Below the pieces are notes generated by a model. The model had not been told where the DNA came from. It saw only the letters and a program-made list of their open reading frames with translations, and did no database searches. This document shows positions 1 through 12,774 of a stretch of 64,000 bases of DNA, in pieces (position 1 is the stretch's first letter; each line of letters opens with the position of its first letter). The DNA comes from Nematostella vectensis (lineage: Eukaryota > Cnidaria > Anthozoa > Actiniaria > Edwardsiidae), in contig NC_064046.1 in the NCBI RefSeq assembly GCF_932526225.1, forward strand, positions 6,745,219 to 6,809,218, in the 5' to 3' direction. The position numbers were made by a program, and so were the translations under genes.

Positions 1-2063
1 TCTACCCGCTGTAACGGGTTGACGCTAAACCTGCTACTGCGGGTTGGCTTCTAACCGGTTGGTCAACCTGCTACAGCGGCTTGGGGACCATAGTATACTA
101 TAGAGGCTTGAAGGTTCGCACTTCTCAACGAAGGAAGGAAAGTTAAGTCTGTGTTCACACAAGGTTTACCCTAGTAAGCTTCAGACCTGGCCGTCGACGA
201 AGTTAGGATTTAGAACGGTTTAAGATTTTAAGTGCAAAAATGATTGGAATCTTGTCAATCATATTAGTCACGTGTGTATCTTGCCATGCGCACTAGCAGT
301 GTAACAAGTTAGTGTGTGACATCCGTAGTCAGTAGCAACATTGTAAACATTACGTAAGTCACTGTAGCCCAAGGGTAACCGACTGGCACACCCGAAGGTC
401 GTCCCTCGGACACCCATTGGTTAAACCCTTATCCAAACAGTGCTAAAAGCCCTTTGGGATGTCAGTGTCAGTTATCTAAAGGACATGCCGTCTTAGGAGC
501 ATATAAATATGGGTGCGAACCGAAGCCCCAACTCACTCTTTAGACTTAAGAACTTGAAGAGACACCTGTAAGACTCTCTTGCACCAACACTCTTGAAGAC
601 ACTCACATGTGAAAATACTTGTAGACACCAGATGTTGTAAAGACTTTGTAACAGCGAACAAGTAAAAACCGTACCTCCACCAGCAAAGTGGGTCATAGTG
701 GTTTTGTCAAAAGTGGTCAGAGAGAGTCATAGCCGCTTGTTACACGTGGTTAGAGAACCCAAAAATATAGCTGTTACAGTTTTCTGGGTCAAAAACATTT
801 TCCACTCGGCGATCACAATCCTGTTCAACAGCCGCCAGGTATTCATTTGTTCCTTGAGCAACACCACGCAGAGTTATTCAAGTGTAGAAGCCTGATTAAA
901 GAGAAGAACGGTACTGAAATAAATGTCCTCGCACTTTTCGCACGACGATCCTCAAAGCTTTAACTTTAAAGAGCTCTTAAATGAAAAAAAGCGGCAAAAA
1001 TTTCCACTTGATCCAAATCCTGTCTACCAACCGCCATATGGTACTTATTTGTCACACTAAGAAGTCTTTATTGAAATAAAAAGGCTAAGGAAAACCCTGT
1101 GAAAAAAAGGGCTCATAGAGCCGTCCTCTCACCTTGGCATGGTACATACTTTAGCGTGTGAATGACCGCACGTACATCGCAAGCGATCACATGACATGAG
1201 CACAGGCTACCCAAGCCCTACTTTTGATTAGTCTACACTTTTCTATTTACAGGGGTTACATGAAACAAATATTTCGATACCCCGGCAGGATGTTTTAAAT
1301 AATAACAATTGACCACAGGCTAAGTCATCTTGATTATTTTTAAGTATTTACTACTTTTTCTCATCATGCAAAATTCAACTTAGATGGGCTGCATGTGTTC
1401 TGAGGGCGAAATCTCCGAGAGCGCGCGCGTCATCTCTTTCAAACACTCCAACTCCGAGGACACTGCAAACGACTTAAGTGAACACTTGCTAATGACAAAA
1501 CTTCGCTTCAGAAACAGCAATATAAAGCACAACAACGCTTTTAAAATGCCAATGAAAGCAAAAAGAGAATCGTGGGTGAAGAAAAACTGAAGAAATACAA
1601 GTAAAGTATTAAATGCTGGTGTCGCAAAGGGGTGAACTAGCTCAAAGTGCAGTGCGGGAGGGAAGACACGGACAGCAAGTGGTTGCAACGTAGCTTTAAT
1701 CTGAACTCAGAGTTCGGCACTAAATAATAATTACAAGCCATATATATAGTTGTATCTATTTGTTTAGCTGTCATAATAAAATGGTTTTTGGGGGCAAAGG
1801 AGTCATGAATATTGACTCAATAGTTACTAAGATTTACAAGAAGATGAAGTCTTACTATAAGATTCTGTCGATTGGAAAGTAGAGGCAGGGATAAGGATAA
1901 CTGGTTGATGGTAAAATATCTAAGAATGAATCGACGTTTAGGTATAGAAATTGTGTTACAACGTCCAGGAAAAGTGTTTGTTTACTAAGGATAAATAGTG
2001 TGGGACGCGATGATGCTACTTCGTGCACATGCCCAAGCTTCGGCAGATGGTGTTGGCTTTTAA
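1..2063. other. Non-coding left flank; possible LTR-like segment
   Basis: No convincing gene is visible. A TATA-type sequence (tataaata, 502-509) lies about 410 bases before a polyadenylation-type signal (aataaa, 918-923). That spacing would fit a solo LTR or a polymerase II promoter-terminator pair, but I found no second copy and no clear TG...CA ends. Short open frames (for example 1384-1590 and 1380-1688 on opposite strands) overlap each other and have no recognisable motif, so I treat them as chance. Confidence 0.3.
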
Positions 2064-2291
2064 TAGCGGAGCCAGCGCGCGGAGCCCCATAGGTATAGAA
2101 ATATGGTATAGCTATGCGACTTGTTTTGTTGTCACCGAGCGGGTACCCTGTGGTGTTACAATCCATCCAGTCAATCATGCAACTCCCAGGCCCCACTCGG
2201 TCTCACGGCTTTTACGTGTTTTTTACTGTCTCACTTAAGTGCGTCGAAGTTCGTATGTTCACAGAAAAAAAAGGCAGCTAAAAATATAATA

Positions 2292-5100
2292 GCGGAGCCA
2301 AGCGCGGCCGTAGGCCGCGCGCGTAGCTCCATAGGCATAGAAATTTGGTATAGGTATGCGACTTGGTTTTTGTGGTCATCGCGCGGGTACCCTGTGGTGT
2401 CACTCGCCAGCCAGCCAGCCAGTCAGCCGCGCGACTCCCAGGCCCCACTCGGCCCCGAAATGGCGACTAAATAACTAAATACAAGCACGGAGCAAGACAA
2501 AAAGTTCTTGTCGATTATGCGATGATTATTTAATTTGCCTCAAATTTTGTGACTTAAGGATAAAGTCAACCAAAGGAGATCTACTAACATTCATTCGCGC
2601 CAAGATTTATTTGGTTTTAGCTAGTAAATTTAAGCAAGTAACAGTTCACATTACAAAGCGATTAACACAACCACAAGAAAGCGAAAAAAAAAACAATGCA
2701 AGGTGAGTTTCGGACGACGATTTGTATTGTCTATTGAGGATATGACAGTTATTGGGCTTTTTGTTGTCCTTTTTGTTTGCTTTGAGAATGCGAGTTCTTA
2801 ACTTAGTAATCAAATTATTTGAGCATAACACCTTTTGTTTTGACATTCTTCGTTTTATCTATATTCTTGAGTGTGTTGAATAAAATACAATACACCATAA
2901 AAAATCGAAATTCCACTCTGCCAAATTTTCTTCTTTAATAAGACTTTTTCAGGGCAGATTGATTGTGTTGAGATATTTCATAAAGGCTAACAAATATCGT
3001 GTTGCATTTGTCAAATCCTGCTAAAGAAGACCGTTCTTGTCTTTATATCCTGTGCTCTTGGTCCTAAAAAGATACATATCCTTAGAAGATACAGCAACTT
3101 TTTCAACTTACAAGAGAAATTTTCCTTATCGAGGATAAAAAAAAATCAACCCCTATTGTCAATATGTATTGTTGTTATTGTCTGCATCTTGCATCTCATG
3201 TGTTTGTTCTTTTTTAATAGTTGTGAAAAATTAGTTAGATTATAAATGGCTTGATGAAAAGATTGTTTTGAAAGAAATAATAAATAATTGTTTTCACTTT
3301 TTTATGAACCAGGAATTACCTGAGGGCCAAGATGAATGCTAAAGACTGGAAGACACGAGAATTAAAAACCGTGTATTGAAGAGAACAGTAGGGAGTTCTT
3401 ATTCACTAGTCATTTGATACCCCCACACCCATGGTCCCAGGAAAGGGTGGGGGATTAGACTTTAATAAAAGCCTGTTTCCAAGTTAAGAGTCAAAAACCG
3501 TTAATACCACCACCCCTCTTGACATATTCTGGTTAAAAAGTGGTCTTAAACCCCACATTAACCCCTGACTTCTGTGGGACCATAAGGGAGGGGGCTCAAA
3601 TGACTAGTTCATTACTATGTGATTCAGCAGTACACACTCAATAGGTTTTTTTTAGAACAAGATACTTATATAATATAAAACTAAAAACAAACTTTTGCTT
3701 TTTAAATAATAAATCTGTAAAGAAAACAGTTTTTTATCAACCTAAAGATAATGGGAAAGGGGATATTTTAGGAATGTCTTGAATAAAATTATCATATACT
3801 TATTATTGTTATATTTTCTTTTCAAACATTTAAAGAAGAGTCATATTTCTTCCTTTTACTTCTCCTACTTCTCCAATTTTTATGCAATTAATGCTCTTTG
3901 CTATTTCCCCTCTACACCAAAAATAAATCAATGAACAAATTTGATTTTTAAATTTTTAAATTTTTATTTAGTACTTTAACTTATATATTTTTTTAGGATT
4001 TCCTTTCCAAGTCAGTCTCTGACACTATATAATATCTTTGAAATCCTGTTTCATGCATTACTTGTTCTTCTCAAGGACAAAGCTTGTCAGAATGTACCTT
4101 TACAAATATACATTAATGGAACTTTTATGAGAGGAAGGGTTTTTTAGGGCAAGATACTTAAACTGTATAACACTAGCAACAACCATGTTCTGTTCACATA
4201 GCTTGGACAGAATAGGCTTGGCCTCTTTAGAGGCCTGTGGTGGTGAAAGGGTTAAGATAATGGGAAAGGGGAAATGTCAATAAATGCTCAATCAAATTAT
4301 TTTCATTACTCTTATATTTTTTTCACCAAACCGTTCAAGTTGAGTCGATTTCCTTTATTTCTCCTCTCCCGTCGACAATTTTTTAGTCAATTGATATTCT
4401 TAGCTGTTTCCTCTCTACCCCAAACATAGATCAATGAAAGGGTTTGGTTTGAAATTAGAAGGTAGCATTTTAGCACTGTCAGTGATGTCTTGGATGTATT
4501 TTTTTTTAGGATTTGCTTCCAAAATCAATCTGTCTTTTTCTCCATTGCATTCATTTTGGAGTAGGCCACCAACAACAAGGCCACTATATGGTAAAGGGTG
4601 GGTGCACCAATATGTAATGCATGAAAGCAGATACATTTGTGGATTTTAATTTCCAGACATTTTTCTGAATATTCAGTCCAATAAAGAAGAGAATCGCCAC
4701 TAAATAGATACATTCAAATTACAGTATGGCAGTTAAACAGTCTAAATTTATTTTTTTGGAATCTTTGGAATGATGTTACATCCATGACATATTCTGCAAA
4801 GCTTGTCGGAGTATTGTTTTGATTAAAAAAATATTCATAATGGAACTTCTATGGTGGGGAAATTTACCATTAGACTCTTGACAGCTTTGACAGCCATATT
4901 TACACCAGGAATTGTGTTTGTTAACTTTGATGTACTGCATAATTTAAAATATTGAATAAGGTCTGGATCCATTCGGTTTGTCCAATGAATAAATCTCAGT
5001 AAAGAGCAGGATCCTAGATCCCCCAAAAATACTTCGATCAGTCAATACAAAAGGTGTTCAATGCTGGCCCCGCTTTTAGGCAGTGCCTAAATCTATATAT
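2292..5100 (+). mobile_element. Family A copy nested in the outer family A element
   Basis: End A starts at 2292 after TA (2290-2291) and end B stops at 5100 before TA (5101-5102), giving a 2-bp TA duplication. It has a CCAG-type short tandem repeat near the left end (2409-2432). Its interior matches the copy at 35173-37110 and, in reverse, 28704-31140. It has no recognisable protein. It carries an 84-bp insertion at 2880-2963 that is absent from the copy at 35173-37110. Confidence 0.75.
2880..2963. mobile_element. 84-bp insertion, relic of a hairpin MITE
   Basis: It is flanked by direct repeats tgtgttga (2872-2879 and 2964-2971). The related copy at about 35729-35757 shows the empty site. 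The insert contains 'acaatacacca' and 'actctgcc', also found in the perfect hairpin at 7469-7552, so both probably come from one small family. An 8-bp duplication is typical of hAT-type transposition. Confidence 0.5.
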
Positions 5101-6434
5101 TATTCAACGAGAAAATATACGGATTCAAATGGGCTGATTGTGGTCGTGGGAACCATTTTGTCTGGAGAAACTGAGAAGCCTGCGTACGAACCGAAAGTAA
5201 AATATACCCTCAAGTGTTCCGGGAGTGAATGCCTCCCGTCGATGAAAGAGACCGTATAACTAAATGTAAGAGACCGTATAAATTAAACCAGCAGTTTCTG
5301 TTATATTTTCTTATATTTGTCAAGTTTTTCGTTTTAATATTAATGTGAAAGTTGTCACCGAACGTTTTATGGCCGCAGCTTCACATTGTGAACACAACTT
5401 TTGATTTTGCCGCTTGTCATTGATTTATCACCCACTTCCATCGTGATTTTGATTAGCTAAAAAATAAAATTTTCGAACGCTGATTGGTTGCAAGCAGTTT
5501 ATTGGCTTTCTATGTCTGTGAATGTCTGTGTGAATCGTGAAAAGCTTCTAAAAAGTCTTCCTTTTTCAAATAAAGCCTTATATTGCTAAGGTAAGGAGGA
5601 GTTTAGCGGCTAAAAATGCTCAGTTGCATTGGAGAAACGATGTACTGTTTGGTATAAGCCATCGAGAACTACAGTATATCCGGCTATTTACATTCAGTAA
5701 CAGGCCAATGTTTTCGAGATAACACAACATATTCGCAATCTGTAATCTAAAAAATACTTCTTTCTCTCTTGTTTTCATTTTATTTTCAAGGTACTTATGC
5801 TCTAAAATGTGTTTCTATCACTTCTCTATAAAAAATCCTAATTGAGATTTAATTTCTCTTTTTTTTTACTTTGGCTTCGGTACTTTCGTTTTTGTTTTCT
5901 TGTCTCTTTTATACCAAGCTGTTATTAGATAAAAAGTGCTTGCCTAGGTACATGAAATAATATAGCTGGTATAGATATGAAATACCTTTTTTTACCTTTT
6001 TTTCCTCAGGTGAATAAAGCAAGGAATTAACCCAGATTCATTCTGTAGGCTGGCTGAAAGCAAATGTAAATTAATGTTTTTCATATTCTTTTATTGTTTA
6101 GTATAATTATATTCAATCAACCCGCATTCCTTTCCTATAGCCAACATAATATGCTCTTGCGGTGTTGATGCTTCCCTAAAATGTGAATGAATAAAAGCCT
6201 TAACTGTCAACAAAATTATTGACAGACAGACAGATTAGTTTATGGGTATCGTGTAAAGACTTTTACATTAGTGTAAATCCAATAAATTTAACATTATAAG
6301 CCATTCAAATTCTCAAAAATACATGTAGAAAATAGAGAAGATACAACCTTATTTTATTATATTTTCCCAAATTTTGCAGAAATCCCTGCTATATTAGCTC
6401 TAGGATTTATTATTAGAAAAAAACATTCATATTG

Positions 6435-6670
6435 TGTAGTTCCAGATAATATCCATACCTCCCTATTGAGGGGGCGGAGGTATGACCTCCACCCCTCTGG
6501 AATTCCCAACCCCCTGGAAAAAAGTTAATACAGTAACTGTTAAGGAAAAAGGGCATTTCCCCCTTCTCCACGCTGGAAATTCCTGGGCGCTTGAACCCCC
6601 ACCCCCTCATAATTTTCAATCCCATCAATTGGGTGGGGGGGGGGAGGTATGGATATTTTCTGGAACTACA
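6435..6670. mobile_element. ~236-bp inverted-repeat MITE
   Basis: The left arm (from tgtagttccag at 6435) and right arm (ending ctggaactaca at 6670) are inverted repeats of about 28 bp with one mismatch. The interior is rich in G and C runs. It lies in the middle block of the outer family A element and has no coding capacity. Confidence 0.6.
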
Positions 6671-7468
6671 CATTCTGATTTCTGATGCTTGAAGACCAGA
6701 GGTCTTCTGTACTTAAAAGTTACTTACTGTTTTTGCAAACGAACCAGTAAACTGATTGTATTATTCTCATGTACTTGATTTGCATAGGTAACAACACATT
6801 GCTGGCATGAACTGTCATCAGCAAATGTGAGTAGTCTTTGTGTGTGTGTGTATGTCCTGACATACTGCACATTAACCCTTAAATTATTTCAGATGCCAGT
6901 ACCCTTTAAATATTTATTCTGTATCTTTAAATAAAGAATGTATGTAAGCTTAGGGGTTAATAAAATGTTTTTTTTTCTTGTAAATTGTTCTATGGATTTG
7001 TTCAATGGCTTGGCCCTATTCATGGCTGATTAGCTTTTACTTAATAATAATGAGCATGGTTCAAGAGAGCTACTCATATGTAGTAATGACAGGGGAGAGG
7101 GGTTGGAATATTGTATTTCAAAATTATATGGGTGTTTGCTAGAGATGAAAGATTAAGAGAAAATGGATTTCATTTATTCAAAAATTTGTTTTTAGTAGTA
7201 TGAGTTGTTTTTAGTAGTATGAGTTAATTGGTAAAAATGTATAAAAAGGATTAGGAATTGAGGATCAGGTATAGTTTGAAAGTTTTCAACCTTGGTGTTA
7301 TGGGGTATGTAATTTTGGGCTCTCTAGTTTGATTATAGATTTGGGCCCTTTGGTTTGATTATAGATTTGTAACGAGTGCAAAAAAGAATATGAAATAGTC
7401 TATAATATCCCACTCTCTGTCAATAGAATCAAAAAGCCCAAACTGTCGCGATCTCGTACCAGAACAAT

Positions 7469-7552
7469 GAATACAATACACCAAAAACTGGAAATCGACT
7501 CTGCCTAATCTGCCTGGCAGAGTCGATTTCCAGTTTTTGGTGTATTGTATTC
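7469..7552. repeat. Perfect 37-bp inverted repeat with 10-base loop
   Basis: Bases 7469-7505 and 7516-7552 are exact reverse complements around a 10-base loop. A 15-base direct repeat (ccactctctgtcaat) occurs at about 7410-7424 and 7552-7566. This is a snap-back MITE or a hairpin produced by a repair event. A decayed relative is at 2880-2963. Confidence 0.75.
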
Positions 7553-7793
7553 CACTCTCTGTCAATCTATAGTCATACCACTTTATCTATTACCTGCCAG
7601 CAACCAGCCAACCATTTATACTACTTCGTATATTACGAGCAAACGGGCAACCAACCAGCCAACCAACCATACTACTTCGTCTATTACCAAGTACAACCAG
7701 CCACCCATAGCACACCGCGGCCCATACCACCATTTCTATAGCCTAAAATTCCCCTGCTATAGTATTAACTGTGTAAACTCAGTCATCATTTTA

Positions 7794-7983
7794 AGTAGTA
7801 TAGGAGTTGGCGGTTCCAACGCATTTTCATGAAAATGCGCTAGAACCAAGCCAACTTCTATGCTACTTACCCGTCGAATGGAATCCATATTATGGCAGTG
7901 TATGAATACATTAGTGACTACTATATGGTGAGTAAATTAATGGAAACTGCTGATGGAACCCACTGTGTGGAAACTGCTGATGG
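7794..7983 (+). repeat. Left Polinton terminal inverted repeat
   Basis: It matches the right repeat in reverse with a few differences. It contains a perfect 20-bp palindrome (cgcattttcatgaaaatgcg). The first ~75 bases (7793-7868) can fold back on themselves imperfectly around a centre near 7829/7830. Confidence 0.9.
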
Positions 7984-8281
7984 AATTCATTTAATGGAAA
8001 CTATACATTTTTTTATTTCATGGAAACTATATTATTTTATAATTTGATGGTAATAACACGGTTACAACTGTTGCGTGACATTCTTGGAATTTTAATTATT
8101 AGGAGCGAATCAGGGGATTCCCCGCGGGCAAGTAAAGGCGTGTCAATCCTATTCAGGTATAGGGGATTCCCCGCGGGCGAGCGTAAACGTGTCTACCGTA
8201 TGTATATACATGGCTGACGAGAAATCTGTAGTGCGGAGATGCCGTCTTGCCGTGTTGGTGTGTGGTGCCGGATCATGGTTA

Positions 8282-8708
8282 CTCTTTTGTTGGTTTTTGC
8301 TTAGGTGTGGGCTTTATTTGTTTGCTTCCTGGGTTGGTTGGCGTGTCGTAGAGTGACATCGCAGGCACCCCAGTTTTTGGGTCGGTGTGCACGTTTAGGA
8401 GCCCCCACCGTGAGTTGTGCTCTGACTCGCTTTCCCTTTTGCTGTCGTCGCTGTGGTAGTGTGGGGTCATTCTGAGGGCTGACTTCATCTTCGCCGTTTC
8501 GCTCTTGTTTAGATCGCATAGGGTTCGAAGCTGCTCGACTCACCCTCGATGACGTTGGGGTCCTTATACGCGGTTTCTCCGTATACGAATACGGGGAGTT
8601 CCACACCTGTGACTAGGGTTTTGCCGTTTACAATGGTCTTCGTGCTTCTGTCGTTGTAGTAGATGGTCGTTTTCGTTTCGGTGTCTCACGCGACTTCTGT
8701 CATATACT
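8282..8708 (-). pseudogene. Small conserved Polinton ORF, unknown function, broken
   Basis: Read leftwards from an ATG near 8708, the frame hits an early TGA a few codons in. It then continues through a hydrophilic segment with 'YYNDRSTKTIVNGKT' and 'PVFVYGETAYKDPN', and shifts frame near 8515. The rest (8282-8488) ends in a Lys/Pro-rich tail. The shared codon-like character on both sides of the shift suggests one gene of roughly 140 residues. It lies between the left terminal repeat and the polymerase. I do not recognise a family. Confidence 0.45.
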
Positions 8709-8852
8709 GCTATACTAGAAATTATTTTTAAATAGTTTCAGTGCGTCAAGATGGTATACCTTCTCCAAATTAATGGGTGGCAGTATGTCCTTCAAATAAA
8801 GATTCGTATGTCAAATGGGTGATCGGGGTTATTGTCCGATCTTATAGTGCCC

Positions 8853-11332
8853 TTAGGCTAAACTTTTGATTCCGTCTTTTGATATATACCTTTTATCGTC
8901 GAAACAGGTTAGTGATACTTTGTTTATTTCGTAACTTCCTAGTTGATCGTTTTGGCTTCTGATCGTTTTCATCTTGTGGTGCATCTGCCTGTTGTCCATT
9001 AGTGTGCTCTTATAGTCTTCGGTTTTATGTTTCTCTTGATTACATTCTTTTTTATTCCCTTTGTGTCTTTCCTCCTGTGTGGTCGTCTTTCATGTAACTA
9101 TACATCTTTGATCGTAGTCCGACGAATTCGCAGATGGGGGCTCCGGCAGCCTCGTCCTTAAACTTGGCGATTGCCTTCTTGTTTGATCCGTCGAAGTATG
9201 GCGAGTCTTTCGGATAGTCACTGTTGTCGCATCTGTCTCTATTATTCCAAAAGTCTCGGTATGCGTCTTCTGTCTCTATCTCGTATGTCAGACTGTCTGT
9301 GTCAGTGAACAGTAGCCGTGCCTTGTCTCCATACTTCTCTTTGATGCAGTTGTAGTGGAAGTCGTACATCAGTACCTTGCTGAGGTCTAAGATGCACATG
9401 CCGATGTATGAAGGCCTGTTTAGGGTGAGCGTCTCTTTAATCTTGTGTACTACTACTAGGTCCTTGTTGAATATCTTACTACTCACGTATGATGGCTTGC
9501 TTGCCAGTTTGAGTAGCTTCTTCTCGTCGGTGACTAGTCGGACGTCTACTCTTTTTCGTAGATTCTCCATAGTCTTGCCAAATACACTGTTGTTCATTAG
9601 CTTGAAGAAGTCCTTTTCGAATTAGTTTTTAGCGTTCTTGCGCTTTTCAATATTGAAGTCTATATACTGCTTGAGCCATGGCGATTGATCAAACTCTAGT
9701 ACTCGGTAGACTTTAGTTACTTTTAGGCCTAGATCTATGTATAGTTGTAGGTTTCTGTAATGTAGTACGTACTTCTCTTTGTTCTTTGGGATCAGTTTAG
9801 ATACTAGACCTGTTGGTATACCGTACGTGGTGGATATCCTGTTGCAGTATTCTGACAGCATGTCTTTTGACACGTTGACCCTCTCTACGGCTAGAGGGTA
9901 GTCGTTGTGTAGGTCGTGCAGGTGTTTGGGGTACTCTAGGTCGACCTCTAGTATCAATCCCTTTTTACTGTCATCACCGTACTTAGCGAGGTTTATCTTA
10001 TTGATCTTCTTTTCTGTCATCCACTTAAATCCGCCAGTTGGTAGGTATTGACTCATAGCCCAAGCGTACAAGTTGTTTGCGTCTAGGTACAAAACATAGT
10101 TTGAGGGCGCCGTCTCATCATATGATTCCATGCACTTGTTGTTGGCCTTGCCGTATCTGTTGGCTATGTATGAGATACCACCTCGCATACCCTTCTCGAT
10201 GAATTGGAACATGTCAATGTCCAATGAGTTCGAGTTTGATATCTATAATCTTTAGCATAGCATCCAATGATAGACCGGGGGATGTGAAGTAGTGGCATGG
10301 GTCTAGCTTATAGTACTCTAGGCATGTCTTCCTAAAGTTTTCAAACACATCAGCCATAAATAGTATGTCTGACTCGAGGTATAGGTCGTGGTAGTCGCCC
10401 ATAGTCTTAAGCTTAAACTTCTTCCACACGGTTCTAGCATGTTTGTACTCATCCTCTGAGATGTGTTGGCCGTACATGGTGCTATAAAGTCCTCCTTCGC
10501 TGGTAGCTTGTCATTGAACCTTTCGAAGCTGTTCATGTGGTCGTATGTGTATACTCCCTTTCTAGCCATAAGGTCGAGTCTCTTACCATTATACCTCTGG
10601 GAGGTGTATTTCAATGACTTCCTAGGTAGGTTGCCTACTTATTTCTCCAGTCTGGAGCTCATAAACTGGAAGCTGTCTATAAAGGTGAGGTGGTTGCCAA
10701 GCATGGTCTTCAAACCTCTCCTTTGATACGTATATTGGGTACGGTTGCTCGTTATCGTAGCTGAATACATTGATGTTGATCCTGTTTTGCTTCTCGGTTC
10801 TGTTGAAGCGTTTGGCAGTCACTGGGAACCCAACACCTGAGTAGTCCAATTTGTTGACAGGGACTGGTGTGTCTCGGAACTCTGATGGTGGGGGTATTAT
10901 GTTTTCTTCGTACTCCTGAGCCATCTGCTTTACGCTCTTGCGTGGCGTGGGTACCGGTGGTCTTGGTTTATAGGTTCTGGGTGCAGGGACTGGTTTACGG
11001 GCTCTAGGCGCAGGGACTGCTGTGCCTAGGAACTCTGGTGGTGGGGGTATTATGTTTTCTTCGTACTCCTGAGCCATCTGCTTTACGCTCTTGCGTGGCG
11101 TGGGTACCGGTGGTCTTGGTTTATAAGTTCGGTGTTTAGGGACGGGCTTACTATTCTCTAGCTTTAGTCTCAATTTGATTAGCTCGGATTTGTTAAGCTT
11201 CTTGAGGCTCTTCTCGTCCATATCTATATTATGGTTAGATTTTCTCTGTGAGTCGCTCATATATACTATACTATATACTTTATTCTTAAGTATTGAACGC
11301 ACTTTCCTTAAATCCGAGTGGTCCGTGACCAA
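8853..11332 (-). pseudogene. Polinton DNA polymerase B, broken, exonuclease region largely deleted
   Basis: This is a family B, protein-primed-type DNA polymerase that would copy the linear element. In coding order: a Pro-rich N-terminal region with a duplicated block (about 10,880-11,150); a segment with 'NINVFSYDNEQPYPIYVSKE'; then an abrupt jump to 'DSFQFMSSRLEK'. The exonuclease motifs expected between these are absent. Palm motifs are clear: motif A 'DANNLYAWAMSQ', motif B 'NNSVFGKTMEN' and motif C 'FTDTDS' (about 9290-9310). The C-terminal 'VSLTCFDDKRYI' ends at a stop at 8853. Damage includes stops near 10,638 and at 9622-9624, frameshifts near 10,220 and 9055, and the missing exonuclease segment. 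It cannot make a working enzyme. Confidence 0.88.
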
Positions 11333-11370
11333 CCCGTCGGACTGTGTGCTTCTATATGCTTTCGGTTTTT

Positions 11371-11607
11371 CTAGGGTGCTTTGGTGAGCGCGTCGGTTAT
11401 GTTGCGTGTGTTTTGGTTCCTCTGGTGCTTCTTAGTGTTCATGTGGTTAGTCTTTCCAGCCAAGGAGTAAATCTTGCCGTTCCCACACACTGAACAGTAC
11501 CACTCCTTATTTAGGATGTACCTAGTCTTGGATTCTTTTATAGCTCTCGCTCTATCCTCCTTAGTCTCATGTACAGGCGGGCGTCCTCGTCCTCTCTTGA
11601 CTTCCAT
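11371..11607 (-). CDS. Small zinc-finger protein of the Polinton
   Basis: This 78-residue protein has a basic N-terminus with an AT-hook-like 'KRGRGRPP'. It then has a single C2H2-like finger: 'CSVCGNGKIYSLAGKTNHMN' followed by 'TKKHQ' (C-x2-C, then histidines 12 and 18 residues on). It is intact and lies between polymerase and integrase on the same strand. A DNA-binding or regulatory role is inferred from the finger and the basic tract; I do not know the family. Confidence 0.55.
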   Translation of the reverse strand: MEVKRGRGRPPVHETKEDRARAIKESKTRYILNKEWYCSVCGNGKIYSLAGKTNHMNTKKHQRNQNTRNITDALTKAP

Positions 11608-11653
11608 ATATACTACTACTATATCTTTTTTTCTATAGATGTCTGTGTATACA

Positions 11654-12774
11654 TCACTTTAAATCCCTAAATGGTATCCAACTGTTAAATTCGTCATTAT
11701 ACCCAATCCACTTCACCAAAGCTTGCTTCTTTTTATCTCTCCGAATGACTTTATCAATACGGAAAACATTCTGCTTGGCTTTTAATAGCTCAGGTTCATA
11801 GAAACTACCTTGTATGTCTTCATTATTTAGATCCTTAATTTTGTAAGTGACTGGATTAGTGTGTTGTAGTTTATCAACTATAAAAACCTCCTCAGTCCAA
11901 TTCGGTGTGTAACCCTTGTCGAACAAATTTCGTTTATATTTGCTTATTCTAACCTTATCACCTATTTTAAATACAGACTTCTGTTTTGGTGTCTCTATGT
12001 TACCATATAGACTGAGGTATACTAAACCTTCATTCTTCTTTTTGCTAGCTTCTACGGGCGTCATCTTAATGCTTGAGTGTTTGGTGTTGTTATACTGCTT
12101 CAAGATCTTATGTAGCATCTCTAAATATTGCGTATTACCTTGGGCTGTGAATTGCTTCCACATTTTGGTTTTAATTGTTCTATTCCATCGTTCGCAAACA
12201 CTGCTCTTTTCTTTAATCTCAGTCGAATACATTTGTATACAATTTTTCTCTAGTAGGTCTTTCAGTTGTCTGTTATAGAATTCTTAACCTTTATCTACCC
12301 ATAGATACTCTGGTTTTCTTCCTTGACAATTGTTCTGAATGCTTCAGTTACAGTTTCACCTTTTTTATCTTTTAACGGTATGATCCAACTAAATACGTAT
12401 TTACTAAATACGTCTAAAACCATGAGTAGGTATCGAGACCCTTTATTCCATTTGCTAAACTGTTGCATCTCGACTAAGTCGGAACACCATATCTCATCTG
12501 TACGATTAACTATAACGCGCCGTCGGGTAAATTTCTTTTTTACTGGCTTGTGTAATTCATCAGCTAGTTCCTCTTGCCAGTTCTCTTCACTCGACGGCTT
12601 TTTCCGTTTTTTTGGCTTTTTAACACCGAGGCCGAGTTTTCGTTTTGTATTGATAAGGAAACGTGCGGTTGACCCCCCACTTAGGCATTTCACTATACGG
12701 TATTCGATCAAGCGACTCAACCATTTTTCCGTCGCACTCCCCTTTGCTTTTCCCCATGTCATAGCATATGTCAT
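11654..12774 (-). pseudogene. Polinton integrase (DDE, chromodomain), broken
   Basis: This retroviral-type integrase inserts the element into chromosomes. The first catalytic Asp is in 'DEIWCSDLVEMQ', the second in 'LWVDKG' (about 12290) and the Glu in 'SSVCERWNRT', so all three DDE residues can be found. The C-terminus has an SH3-like stretch and a chromodomain ('VKWIGYNDEFNSWIP'), typical of Polinton integrases. Breaks: a frameshift near 12295-12310 and an in-frame TAA at 12284-12286. The upstream coding frame runs without a gap into the phospholipase-like domain except for a one-base slip in a C run (12673-12678). Confidence 0.88.
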
